A stretch of 64,000 bases of DNA from Strongylocentrotus purpuratus. Taxonomy: Eukaryota > Echinodermata > Echinoidea > Camarodonta > Strongylocentrotidae. The stretch spans positions 4,018,447-4,082,446 of the forward strand of contig NW_022145613.1 of NCBI RefSeq assembly GCF_000002235.5, in the 5' to 3' direction. Shown here in pieces: positions 45,966 through 64,000 of this stretch. Below the pieces are notes generated by a model, which was not told the DNA's origin, made no database searches, and saw only the letters and a program-made list of their open reading frames with translations. The first letter of the stretch is position 1. Every line of letters starts with the position of its first letter. The position numbers and the translations under genes are program-made.

Positions 45966-48025
45966 GACTAGAGGGCCAGAACAGGGCTAATACTGCAAAT
46001 AATTACATGTATATGAGTTCTATTTAGTTTCAAATGCAGTTAATTCTGCAGCCAGATTTAATACTTTTCACCCTTTAGGCTATAAGCAAACAACATTTTC
46101 AAATGGACAATAAGTACAATTTTGTAATCATGCATGCTTCATCGGTTTTAACCTTATAATTCTGTTTAGATTTGCCACTTGAATGCATTTATTGAGTTTT
46201 AAAATTTATACAGTACATATATATTCAATGAAATATGTATTTGTATCTTAGCAATCAGTGCTGCAAAGAAAGGAGAAGAGCTTATTTCAGCATTTTTTTC
46301 TCATAATTTTGACAAAAAGTCCAGAATAGCCATCTTGGGCTTGAAAAAAAAAAGGCCACAGCTTTCATCAAGCATTCCTACAAGTCGTCGCTGTTTTCAC
46401 GAAGTGAAAAAAAAATTGCATTCACTTTGCGTTAAGATTTTCCTCACTAACGTCACTTCGTGAAAATAGGGACGAAGTATATGTACATTTTTTTGTTACG
46501 TTAACTATTCAAACTCTGGTGAAAAGATGCTGTAATCAAGATTTTGTATTTCATAAATTTAGGATAATCATAACCTCAAAATAAGAGATCTCCAACAATT
46601 TTGTGGTTTATATTTTTTCATTTCCCCAGATTGATTAGAATCACCCTGAGGCTACTACTTATTATTCAAGCAATTTCTCTCTTTTCTGCTGATACTATCC
46701 TTGCTCAAGATTGTACCAAACCGATCTGACTCCAAGAAATTCAATTTCAATTGATCTGGTTTGGAGCAGAGAAGGTCTTACAATTACAGGGAAGATCTTA
46801 CAACACATGTCCACTTGTGCAGCTGATGATTTTCTGAGGGAATTTTCATTAAATTATGTTATGATATAAATGATAAATTGTTCTTCTTCCCCTTTCACAT
46901 TTGAAAAACAATGCAGTAGGCCTCATGATGCAATTTTGAAATGTAATTACAGTTAATCTACATGTCGCACTAATCAGATTAGATTTACTTGGACATTGTG
47001 ATGCATTATCTTGATATCAGGCTTATCAATAATCCCTAAATGTTAAGTCTAATTGCAAAGGAAAATAATGGTATCAAAATTGTCAAAAAAGCTGATTTTA
47101 CTGGAATTCCCATTTCTTGTCAATAAAATATTTAAAAGTCTCAAATGTTTTATAAATACCCTGAGCATATTGTGTGTACATGTATCTTACAGAAAATAAT
47201 ACTGGTATGCGATGCAATGGTTTTTCACCCAATATTTCTGATTTGGAGCAAAAAAGAAAGTATCCAGGCAAAAAATACATTTAGCAAGTCTGAAATATAT
47301 GGGCTTGAAGAAAATGGATATCTAACAGCCAAAAAGCATACAATTTGCCCAAAGCAGCTTCAAGTTGAATTTCCAGCATTTGTGGGACTGTAGTTTTGTG
47401 TATTCCATTATATTTTACTGATCATATCCTAATAACAAATAGATGCCCAAATATAAAACCTCCCATTTACAATTTTACATACTATGGATTTTACTCCTAC
47501 ACACATAAAAACATATGTCAGAAAACATACATGTACATGTGAAATTCCATGGCACTGGCTTTAAATCGAACATGCCACGATGGCTTTTCCTCCTCCCTAC
47601 GACAGAGATGACTCATCTTATGGGACCAATGCTCTTCATTACCAAGTACATTTTGTGCTCCAATTTTCCTTCAATCCTCCGCAGCTCTTCATGCAAAGGT
47701 TGGCTCAACCTTGTACAAGCATCGGGATACTCGAGATCCACTCTTATATTCATTGAATGCAGAAGGAGGTGGACAGAGACATTATATATTGACATGAATT
47801 ATGAATGCTTGTTGTAGCAAGCAAGATAATGTACACTGTAGAATATTGTGACAGTTTGTTGGGGACTGAGGAGAGATCAAGGTTCCTCAAAAATCATTTC
47901 ATTAACATGCACACTCAAAAGATATTTAAAAAATCAGATTTAGTTGAGCAAGAATAAATGTCATCTACATTTTATAAATCATAACTGATAAGTCCATTCT
48001 CTTCATTACATTTTAGTTCTCTCTC
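45966..48025. other. Unique sequence with one small MITE and a weak exon candidate
   Basis: Besides the MITE at 46387-46474 and the candidate exon at 47643-47743 (findings), no repeats or gene were recognised. Confidence 0.4.
46387..46474. mobile_element. 88-bp MITE, TTTTCACGAAGTGACG family, copy 2
   Basis: GTCGCTGTTTTCACGAAGTG ... CGTCACTTCGTGAAAATAGG + GACG, with ATTCACTTTGCGTTA in the centre: the reverse complement layout of 34001-34097 with a small internal deletion. Confidence 0.85.
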
Positions 48026-48034
48026 CCACCCCAC

Positions 48035-48091
<57 letters not shown>

Positions 48092-48165
48092 TCTTCTTCT
48101 TCTTCTTCTTCTTCTTCTTCTCTCTCTCTCTGTCTCTATATCTCTCTCTCTCTCTCCTTTCTGTT
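48026..48165. repeat. C12 / (CT)n / (CTT)n compound microsatellite
   Basis: C run 48034-48045, (CT)n to about 48088, (TTC)n about 48088-48120, then CT again. The arginine-rich frame on the minus strand is its translation. Confidence 0.95.
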
Positions 48166-49890
48166 CACCCATTACCAACATTTGTGAAACATTTTCCTTT
48201 TTTCCAAGTGCTATAGGCAGCTTATCATAAAGATAAACTACAGATTTGGAATGCACTTTCTAATGGCAATGTCCATCATGTAGGCCCTACTGATTTTCAA
48301 TATTCTGTTCTCATAGTAAAACCACTATCTTTCTCAATATATGTTTTCTTTTTTTTTCTTCTTCACATATATTCTATCACTGATTATTCATCCTTCTGCA
48401 CTTACTTCAGACAATCAGGGAAATTCCCATAAATGTCACACACAAAAAAACATTACTCAAATTTGTGAGAACTTGAAATAGAGTAGAAGTGCTAATCTTT
48501 CACTTTTCTTAAACAATATTTTTTGGGGAATAATACTCATATGGGAATTCATTCAGTCCTGCAGCTGTTTATGGAAAATCTATTTCCACCCTCAACAAAA
48601 TACAAGTTCATCATCATTACCACGACAACTAAAAACCCACATCATTACAATACCCCGCCCCCTCCCCCAAACCCATCACCACCATCACCACCACCACCTG
48701 TTATTTATCGTAATTATTAAGCATAATTATTTTGGCTCAATCCATTCATTTACAGACATTTTCTAACCACAAAATACAAAGTTAAGAAACTAAGGATAAA
48801 GATTACTGAATTTTGGACAGGTATTCAAATGTATAGTCTTTAGATTTTAGACGATGAAAGGGGAGTGAGGCCAGATAATGAGATATGATCGAGGTCTCTA
48901 GACCCTGTTTCAATTAACAAACAAACAAAAATACCTTCTATCCAAGCTCCAACGTCTCTCAAAAGAAAGCGGCATTTTGCTTGAAATTTCCTTTACAATC
49001 CGCTCTGCAAATGTCCTTTGTTCACTAAAATCCAGCAGCGTTTTAGCCTCAACACTGCATTGAATGTCAGTCGACCAAGCCAGGCACGAAACCCCAGCAC
49101 AGCGCTAGCCACCCCTACACAGCCCCTGCAGCTGCGGGCCTAGGGTCCATTCACCCCCGCCAAACTCGAGAAAAGATGCCAAGTCAATGAAAGGCTTGAA
49201 CGGGACGGACAGATCCAAAAGTGCTCCAGATGAAACCTGCAGACCAAATCACTGATTAAAAATGAAATATTTCCGTGATTTGGTATCAAGTTCTTCCATC
49301 GTTGACTTCCTAACAAGCTACACAATTGCACGTGGGGAAAACAAGGTGGTTTAAGAGAGGTAAACAATCAACCGACCGCCTTGAAGTATCCTCCCAGCCA
49401 TGTTGCGAAGTCAAATCGACGCATCCATTGTTCCAGAGGGTGAAGTCATTCACCTCTATTCGAGCGTAGCTTTTCACTTTATTGATATTTTGAATGTTCG
49501 CAATCAGAACGCAGATGACGCTATATCAAATTCATACATTGCTTGTATTTATTTTAGAACAACATTTTCTCTTCATATTATTTCATATTTTGGGGGGAAT
49601 CACGACCATTGCGTAACTAGGAGTATGATGAGGTGATCATATTTGCTCCACCCCTATTGCAAAATAAAACGGACAGAAAAATGAGAGTATCAGAGAATGA
49701 TAGAAAGAGAACGACTGAGACAGACCAAAGGATGGGCAGTGGATTTGAAGCATCCTCCTCCGTTTTCTTTCTGATCTTCTATGTTTTGCCGTCTATGTTT
49801 AAATTGGATTTATCTCTGTTCTTGTTATCGTTGAATAAAGAAATGTTCGACAACTAGGCATCATGCCAGTAAAGAGAGCAGAGATCCATT
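48166..49890. other. Unique sequence with a GC-rich patch at 49010-49200
   Basis: The patch (GTCAGTCGACCAAGCCAGGC, GCACAGCGCTAGCCACCCCT, CCCTGCAGCTGCGGGCCTAG) and the nearby CpG-richer 49330-49520 segment could be promoter or exon-1 sequence, but no splice-supported coding start was established. CACCAT/CCACCA simple sequence at 48675-48700. Confidence 0.4.
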
Positions 49891-49891
49891 T

Positions 49892-50090
49892 ACATACATG
49901 CCAACATTTGAAAATCAGAAATCTGTACAAATTATGCTATTTTCAAAAAAAAGAGGAACAATCCTAACTCTCCTATTCAATACTACAGACAAATTTGTAC
50001 AGGAAGAGGAACACCTGCATTAAAATGATAATTATCTTCTCCCAAAAAGAGGAATGTTCCTCTTTAATCTGAACAGTTGGCATGTATGCA
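49892..50090. mobile_element. ~199-bp inverted-repeat element, CATACATGCCAAC ends
   Basis: Left end ACATACATGCCAACATTTG, right end inward GCATACATGCCAACTGTTCA. Internal AAAAGAGGAAC and GAGGAATGTTCCTCTTT blocks. A diverged relative lies in a receptor intron at 62205-62370. Non-coding. Confidence 0.75.
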
Positions 50091-50630
50091 TTTATCATTT
50101 GTACATCATTCACATTGCATTGATATTATGCAATTAATCAATGGTTATACATTGACCTTCCTTTTGTAAAATGTTTGTCTAACACTTTCCCAAATCATTT
50201 TTTTTCTTTCAAATTTCTCTTCCCCTCCCTTCTCCAAAGAATTATCAAAATAACTTCATCTACAAAAAACAAAAATTTCCTCTTGACTTTCTGCCATAAT
50301 TGTAAAACTCAACATAACTTTGCTGGTGTTGTTATCTACATCTTTCAGCTCAACTTGTAAATAAAATCAACCTTTTAACAAATTTACCATGGTATTATTT
50401 CCATGAAATATGTACCAACATGAAAACTGAATAAGAAGAATACGACATACGCATATTTCATAACATGAGTGAATCGTTTATTGGACGATACCATTGCAAC
50501 ACACAGCGATAAACAGGATACAAAAATACATAGTGTTTACACAATGTGCTGAACACACAAACAACAATGACAAGTTTAATGACAACATTGACAATTGGTA
50601 AACAAAATCATGAGCTTACTCCTTTACTGT

Positions 50631-50880
50631 AATGCTTTCTTACGAATCAATTTATGTGAAATCATTACAAAATAAAACTACAATTTGATAAAAACCTGAA
50701 TGCATACTCTATACTTCAACAAACAAAAGTGGCTTCCCAGGACCTTACTAAACTGAAATGCTTTCTTATGAATCAATTGATGTAAACTCATGATAAAATA
50801 AACTACATTTTGATAAAAACCTGAATGCATACTCCCAACAACAAAAATGGCTCTTTAGGACCTGACTAAAAGATAAACAT
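50631..50880. repeat. 126-bp direct tandem duplication
   Basis: Copies start at 50631 and 50757: AATGCTTTCTTACGAATCAA versus AATGCTTTCTTATGAATCAA, then GATAAAAACCTGAATGCATA and GGACCT(T/G)ACTAAA in both. About 85-90% identical by eye. It lies in the putative 3' UTR. Confidence 0.9.
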
Positions 50881-51485
50881 GAACACCTGTATTTTACCAA
50901 ATCATCCTGAAAATATTAATATACTTGGAACTAAAATGCCCATTAGATTCAATTATTCAGCAATCAACAACTTTTGTGCCAAATACGACCCCCTTCCCCT
51001 ACCCTTGCTTGAATTAACACTGACTAACTCCAACAGGTAAATTTTGAACTCTTGACATCATCGTCGTCATAGTTGGTACACAAAGAGAGGTAATGAAAGG
51101 TACCGGTACACATAGTGTATGTACATGTCAATAACAAATGCGGTATACAGATCGTCTTTGTTTATACAATGCATGCTACCATTTAAACATTCTAAAGCCA
51201 GTACACGTTCTTAGAATGGTCCATAGTGCCAAGATATGGACAGAACACACAAAGCTATCTAAAATGAAAGTCAATAATTCTTTGTACATTTGATACATGA
51301 ATACATATTTTTTTCCTTTTTTTTTTAAATCGCTGTCCATTCTCTAAGCTCACCAATGATTATTCCTTTACTATCTAGAGATACAACCTTGAACCTTTCC
51401 AAGATAAAAAGATCATATACGCATCGCTCTCCGATGCTAAAGCTCTACATAAACATACTAACGATTACGCAATTTTGATTTGGTA

Positions 51486-51509
51486 TCATTATATATATAT
51501 ATATATACT
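51486..51509. repeat. (TA)n tract
   Basis: About 20 bases of alternating TA. Confidence 0.85.
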
Positions 51510-54500
51510 TAAACTTCTAGTACATGTACTACACGACCTACACTATGGCACAGATTATCTTTTTTTTTCTTCATCTTTTCTTTCTGTAAAGAAGAAAAAG
51601 CTTTGTATGAATCACAAAACAGCAGCTACCATGTGTACATGTGCTAACATATTGAGTGAAATATACAACGGCTACTTTAAAACAAAATCATTCATCAATG
51701 ATTAAAAAAAGAATGGATATCTGCTGCGCAGAGGATAAGACAAGTATCTAAAGTATAAATTGCAAGCTCGTATGGTCTACGGCACTCTGCTTTAGGTTGC
51801 TCACTCAATGTCAAATTGTGTATGCATGACTGGTCCAAAATCCCCTCATAAGAGACACCTTTTTCACCGTTTGAGGCCGCACTGTGTGATATGTGAAATC
51901 CAAAATTCATGAGTGCTCTAGGGAAGTAGATACCCGAGCCTCCTAGAAATACTAAAAAATTAGGCTTCTGAAAACATGAATCTTCTTAGAGATGCTCAAA
52001 TAGGGGTGTTTCGCAATTTACATTTTATCAGCTTTCGTGTTAAATGGGAGAGGAGGGGGTCATTGTTAAAATTATCTCTTTTTTGTAAAATAAAGGGGGT
52101 ATTTTGGTATTCTGGAACAGTCATGCGTTACAATTTTTCATAAAGAGAGAGAGTACATCCCGAGCATTATAAGCTATCAAGCATGCGATTATACATTCAA
52201 GAGGCTACACAAAGGACTGCCTTTCCGGCCCCTGAATACAGACAGCAAATCAATCACAACCTTTGTATTTTGCCCCCAAACACACACACATGTATAACAA
52301 CAAATCCAACTTCAATATGAAATCAATCCTGCGCCTGTGCAGCAGGTATAGATGAAAACCAGTAATAAAATCACTGTCACTTCAAAAAATAAACCAAATC
52401 GGTCAATTAAGGTAACTATTCACAACATTCAAAATACTACCTCGTCCTTTATACAGCAATGAATCATTAAATATCTTGAAATTAAAAAATACACTAAACA
52501 TGAAGAAATCTAAAATAGTAAATTCTAAATCTTGCTAAAAAATTTCTTGTAATTTCTTTCTCGAGAGAAGAAGAACAAAAAGGCAAAATATGCATTTTAT
52601 TGTTTCTAGAGCTCTGATGCCAGTGCATAGCTCCAATATTCCAGCTGCGTAGTTTCATTTTCATCACAATTAAGCCCTCTCATCATTAAACGTTATTCCA
52701 GCTGCTCTCCGGTCAACATAAAAATACTTTCTGGTCCTTCGTTTTAAAGAAGAGAGTTTTGATACTCCTTTGGGGGAATTTAGGTAGGACTGTATGTTCA
52801 CATCCCTTAAAAAATACAAGAATAAAACACTAGGAAACAATTTATCAGTATGGTACGAAGTTTGAATGGTCTGTCCTCCAATCACTGAGTTTGAAACTCC
52901 ATACAGCCGACAAGCTTAACCTGTTAACTGCTGGATTCTCAAACTCCCATAGGCTTATTACAAGGACCACCCAGTTTCTGTACGCAATAGGTTAAAGTAC
53001 TCTGCATTTTGGCCTGGATTAATAACTTTAACCAAAATTTTAAAAAGGATTACGAAGGATGTGATATACTTTTTTTTTTAAATCAATAACACTTGATAGA
53101 GAAAATTTGATCAGTTTCTTGTTTATAACATTCATAAACTTCTTTCTTAGATAATCCATAGTGTACATGAAAATCGTTAATGAATTCTTCATTATATTAC
53201 CTTTACTGAGGTTATGATCCTAAAGCAGTTTAGAGATGGAGGCTATTTTCTTCTTCTTCTTCTTCTTTTTGCCAATGAGTTGACAAAACCAGAGACAAAA
53301 AGAATCTAAATTAATTCATATTATAAACAACCTTAAAACTTTAAATCATTAATAAGTCCCACAGCAGTGACTTTACAATAGGAGGCTATTAACCAAAGTA
53401 ACCTTCACTTTAACACAAATGAATGGTCCTCATATTATATGAATTAAAATGAGAATTAAAAAGAAGACCATTCAACAAGTAGCATTTATAAGATAAAGGC
53501 TGTAGATATCACTTTTCTAAAAATTTATACCACGATTTAGAACAATCATAAAGTGAACAACATTCTCCAAGTACCCCATTGTTACTGACTGTGGCGGTAG
53601 AAGTTTAAAATAGCAGTAGTAGACTGCGTATTTCTGTATTGATCAAAACTAAAATTGGACACACACACTGTTTTAATGGTTGACCAAACTCTTAAGAGCA
53701 AAACCAACCTAATTCACTTATTCAATGCAGCCGTTGATGTTTAAAAGGAGAATCGCCCAGTCTACATCAGAATAATGTATAAAAAAATAACATTTCTTAA
53801 AATATAGAGAGATAAGTCTGTCTCACTTCTGTCTTAAAATTCATCTACTCTCTTTCCACACCGTTTGCATGCAGCATCATTATCACAAGGAAGAGGACAA
53901 AAACTAATTAAGATGGTATTTACCTTCATCAATCGGTAAATACATACTTCACATATAATTTTAACATCATGTTTACAAGGCTACCATTCACAAGAGCATA
54001 TTCACACTGAATCAAGAAGTTCTCCTTGCACAAGGGCACATAGTAGAACATAGAGGATTTAAAGAAATCCATCTTACTAATACTTTTGTTTAGTAAGATT
54101 CATCTTTATATCCTCAGTGAGGGTCTAAATGTATGTACGTACTAAATGCACGTCTGAGGTGTGTGACGCAAAGATTTGCAATCAACCGCAACGTAGCAGT
54201 AGCCAATCAAGAACGTTGTTGCATGGACATCTTGTTTAAATATCTGACCCAGAACCAATCAGAATGGATGATTCAAATTAACAATCGTTTGCAGATTTTT
54301 GTGTTACACAACCCAGATTTTGTAAAGGCGTCCTCCAGTGACAGATAGACATTAGGCACATGAATGTTTTATAGGTGCTTTGATGCCCTTCTGCAGGTGA
54401 ACTTTTAACAATGTGGTACATCAATAGAATCGCTTTTGTAAACAGAGCCAGACCAGAATCACATAATCATTCATATTAGCCTAGAACATGATACAGCTCA

Positions 54501-54679
54501 CAAAATCACAACAAAATAAACATGATATGCATCTTATATGTACTTGACACTTCTACTACTGTTACATAAGAAAAGCATCACCACAGTTTGGTTAAGAATG
54601 TTGACATGAAGAAATATTCAACATTGTTGGGTAGATTATTACCATTGGCAGAGGTGATGGACGGGGAAAATAAAATCAA

Positions 54680-54836
54680 AGAGAGAGAGAGAGAGAGATA
54701 CACAGACAGACAGAGAGGCAGAAAGACAAAGTCAGAGAGAGATACGGTAGACAGAGAGAGACAGAGAGACACAGAAAGATAGGGACTGATACTATGATAG
54801 AGACAGACAGACAGACAGACAGACAGAAGATTCAGA
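54680..54836. repeat. GA / ACAG microsatellite
   Basis: GAGAGAGAGAGAGAGA followed by ACAGACAGACAG tracts and mixed GACAGAGAG. The open frames here (54588-54782, 54794-54988) translate this simple sequence. Confidence 0.9.
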
Positions 54837-57800
54837 GAATGAAAGTCAAAGAAAATAGGAGCAAGAATAGGAGTAAAAGGAAAGATTCTCTACCTTTACT
54901 GTGCTCAGCAGTATGTAAATTAAATAAGGCTCTACATCACAAAGAGTATTTGCGATACCAGCAATTGGATATTTACCTCCCCAAATAAAACCCAATGGTT
55001 TTTCAATTTCCTTTTGTTTTTCTTCTTTTACACAATACCATGATTTAACTATGATTAATATTCTCTGCAGTTATAACATCTAGCCATGATTTAATGAGTG
55101 ATTCAACTTTTATACCAGTACACAGTAATTATTACATGATTAACACAGCATGAGAGTTGCTAAAGAGGAGGCTGCAGCTGTTCCATCTTAAGTGTGTTTC
55201 TAGTGACACCTGACACCTGAATAGTAAAAACCAAGCACTTGAAACACGTTCATCAAGATGCAGTTCAGCACAACTACTATAACAGCAGTCCAACTTCTCA
55301 CTTGGTTAAAATGAATCAGACCAAGATTAAAGCCAGTGCTGGATTTACCTTGTTTAGTAGAATATGGGCCGCAGAGTTTGTAAGAATAATCAATCTCTTT
55401 GGACATCAGTATAAGCTCCCTTTTTGACGTTGTCACATTGAAAACACTTCTTTTAACGGAAGTCACGTTTACACTAACCTGCGTTACTGTTGGTTAGCTG
55501 AGTATGACTGATGCAGTGAGCAGTACAATGATGTGTGGTGCACAACCCCTATTGAGCAGGAATCTCAAACTCTACTTTCCACAATGAGAATGACACAATG
55601 AGGGTTAGAAGGAGAATATAAGGTAGCATAAACAACATACATTCACATACAGTGTAATGTGTATACCATAAAGATTCATGCAAAACAAATATGGGTGCTG
55701 CAATTTCACATACTCGATAGAACTTTCAATCCAGCACTCTGGGTACCTTGGTCGCAATGTCCCCCCAAAATCATTAATTTTCAGCCATGAACAACATAAT
55801 GAGCAACATTTCTATATATATACACATCCATTCAGAGTGCCTTAATACAATTGAATATTAATTATTTTAGGATACGCTATACCATGAGGACAGGCTAGAG
55901 CATGGGTTGGCTACAATATTCCATTATGTACAAGTGGCGCTATGTACAGCATTATCACATTGAGAATGGCGAAATGAATATCTTCATACTGAACATGTCA
56001 TACACATAACATTTATATACAGACTTTATGTATAAAATGAAACAGTACATTTATGCTTTGTTTCTCTATTCGCTACACGTTTTTGAATCTCCCAATATAC
56101 AACCTGATCCTGCATGCTTTCACAGTCCTCGAGATCTGTACAAACACTACTAAGAATATCAAGGTCTCAATTATCAATGGTCAACCACACCTGCCTTGGG
56201 TTGACAGTCACAGCCGAGTTACTGTATACTACCCTGCAAAAATGATATTTACAAGTAGGTACAGATTACAGCCTTCAATTGCATTGTCCGTTACATAACA
56301 TTATTCCTTTTCCCCTTTTCCATCCCACATATAACTGTAAGAAGTGAACAAAATGCCAGATTTTCTGATACTGTTTTGTTTTTTGCTTTTTCTGAGATCA
56401 AGGCACAGCTTACTTAAAAGCTGGACCAGAAAAGGAGACCACAAAGTTGCATTCTTCCAGCTTCCCATTTCAATCTCATCCTGCCAATTTGCTTCAAGAT
56501 GCAGTTCAGGACAATAATGTTCAATTTTGACAGAAATTTAATAACTTTTTAGGTTTATATTCTTAATTGCACTAAGCTTTGATTAGTAATACTAACATGA
56601 ATACAGTGACTAGTAATGATTGAGCTACGTTCCTAATTTTTGAAAACCTGAGATATTCTTGCCGTTCTGTTGGCGCTACCTACAAAGTAAAAAGTTATGG
56701 AAGTTTCTTTAGCTAAAACTACCTTTTACACATTACTTGTGCTTTCAAAGATTTACTTAACTACCAATCAAAGAAATGGAGGCCCTTCCACTACAAGATA
56801 CATAGCTTACCTAGCACTGCGTACATTGCTTACAGAAACAGGTAGAGTTAAGTAACAGAAGATATCATCCTAAGACTACTTTTTTTTTTTTGCAAATTGA
56901 GGTATCATGCTATTTGGGTTCCTGATTAGATGGGTTTTATGATGAAGAGTTTGACCCCTAGGTCGTTGTCACCCATCGTGGCAATGGTGCCGCCTGTGTC
57001 TCCTGGCAGCCTGTCTGGTGTCTCTCCTTTACCAGTCTTGTCTCACCATCGTCCTCACGGCCAGAAACCATCTTTTCTCAAAGACATCCGAATGGTGCTA
57101 ACCCTGTTTACATGTCACAATCTAACTTCTGTCTCAAACATTTACTTCTAGAAAAGAAAAGGGGGTTTCCCTTATTAAAGGTGATCCTATCTTGATAACC
57201 CGATTACCAGGTTGTTTCACATTCCTCTTCACGGTGCATGTTTGCATTTCAAACACAACCGTCTCTTGATATCTGATGGATTCCTTTTCAGATGACCCAA
57301 TATACGGAGCTCTTTCTGGGGTTTCAAACATACAAGCTGCCTCGTAAGAATTCCAGTGCTATAGTCCTCATCATGACTTTTTTTTTCATATTCCACAACT
57401 TGTTGTTTACCTGGCAGCTCATTTGTATGATTTTAACAAGACATACTAGATTTCTCTCGTATCAGGATAAGATAATCCCTTGACCAGGATCATTCCTCAG
57501 ACAAATGTCACAAACCATTTTCTGCTCGTCTTCGGGAACATCATGAAACCAATACTCTCTTGCTCCATAAACTGCCTCCTTGAAACACAATGAATTCCAA
57601 TTCCTCGTTTCGCTGACGTTCATTTAAGACTTTCCAACCTCAGTCTTTTCCATGATGCCCATCTCCTTGGTGAAGTATGCAGGAGCTACTGTTCATCCAG
57701 AGCATTGCAACTTTGCTATTCCACTGAATCCTGATCTAAGTCATTTTGTTTAACATGGAATTAGTCACTAAGAGCTGACCTGAAGATTTGATGATCGATA

Positions 57801-58297
57801 CCAGCGAGATTAAATTTCTTTCACAAGGCTGACCTGAGCACCAATCAAGGTCTGAACATATAATTATGATTCCCGCAATGAATTAAAAGTGTCTTTTTTA
57901 ATAGGTTCATTAAATTATTAAATCAGGTAGTTTCTACATACCTCAGAACTGACACAATATGAAAACAAAGGAACACAAAATGTCATCTTAATCACAGAAT
58001 GTTAGTGATCTGTTATGAGGACATTGGTTGTAGTTCTCTCCACACCCTTGCCCGTAAAGTGCACACGAAAAACTGTACTTTGACGCTTGTTTGTTAGGTG
58101 CACTTTAATGATATAATGGATTCACTGTCTCCTTCCCCATGTTCTCTTTACGGTGACTTGCACAGTTCTTACGTTTGAAAACATAGAGTCCTACAACACA
58201 CCTCCAATGTCTGCATGCTAGGGAAAGCTCTCTTTCCTTCGTTGCGGATATCCTTCACCAAGACTCCAAGAGGGTTGCCGGTTGGATGGACCCCCCA

Positions 58298-64000
<5,703 letters not shown>

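Larger units (their letters stand above)
50455..58297 (-). other. Gene-free 7.8 kb below the receptor stop; possible 3' UTR
   Basis: No named gene. On the minus strand a candidate poly(A) signal ATTAAA lies at 57897-57902, and AATAAA at 52596-52601 and 50477-50482. The stretch has few transposon relics compared with the rest of the window, as a long 3' UTR would. Minus-strand open frames of 60-88 codons (51695-51910, 52670-52885, 55200-55466, 57134-57358) match nothing I recognise. UTR length is undetermined: about 0.4 kb if the first signal is used, up to 7.8 kb for the last. Confidence 0.4.

Noticed and set aside
47972-48256. Arginine-rich 94-codon frame
   Set aside because: Translation of (CTT)n and (CT)n; no flanking coding sequence.

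Overview
This window is animal (metazoan) DNA, AT-rich, with spliceosomal introns and very many short DNA-transposon relics. The mix suggests a marine deuterostome, most likely a sea urchin or a close echinoderm: long (CT)n and poly-C tracts, many TTAA-bounded inverted-repeat elements beginning TTAAAGG, and a deuterostome-type TGF-beta receptor with introns of 0.5-1.3 kb. The species is an inference; only the receptor is a firm identification.

Right end (58298-63500, minus strand): the 3' half of one host gene, a TGF-beta/activin type I receptor serine/threonine kinase of the ALK4/5/7 class. Six coding exons with consensus splice sites and compatible phases encode the end of the GS region, the whole kinase domain and an unusually long proline-rich tail. 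The 5' exons (signal peptide, ligand-binding ectodomain, membrane segment, most of the GS box) lie beyond base 64000. The region about 50.4-58.3 kb may be its 3' UTR: candidate poly(A) signals lie on the minus strand there and transposon relics are sparse.

The remaining 58 kb has no gene I can name. The best extra coding evidence is a lysine/aspartate-rich 109-bp exon with strong splice sites at 20500-20608 (minus strand). Three weaker exon candidates are listed (1807-1960 minus, 30061-30216 plus, 47643-47743 minus). Most longer open frames on the left are translations of CT/GA microsatellites.

Repeats dominate. From left to right: CT/GA microsatellites and C-homopolymers (0.6-16 kb); a 181-bp inverted-repeat element (8.1 kb); a degenerate tandem array (9.87-10.92 kb); a 471-bp foldback element (23.1 kb); a second degenerate array split by a TTAA element (25.7-26.4 kb); a 514-bp foldback with many copies of an AACCCCGTAC motif (26.95 kb); a run of TTAA elements, two of them sharing one TTAA (27.9-29.2 kb); a nest of elements (33.97-36.58 kb) holding two nearly identical copies of a LINE reverse-transcriptase fragment; then further inverted-repeat elements at 36.9, 39.0, 40.6, 44.3, 45.4, 46.4 and 49.9 kb, and one in a receptor intron at 63.0 kb. 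No retroviral, LTR or Polinton element, rRNA, convincing tRNA or CRISPR array was seen.
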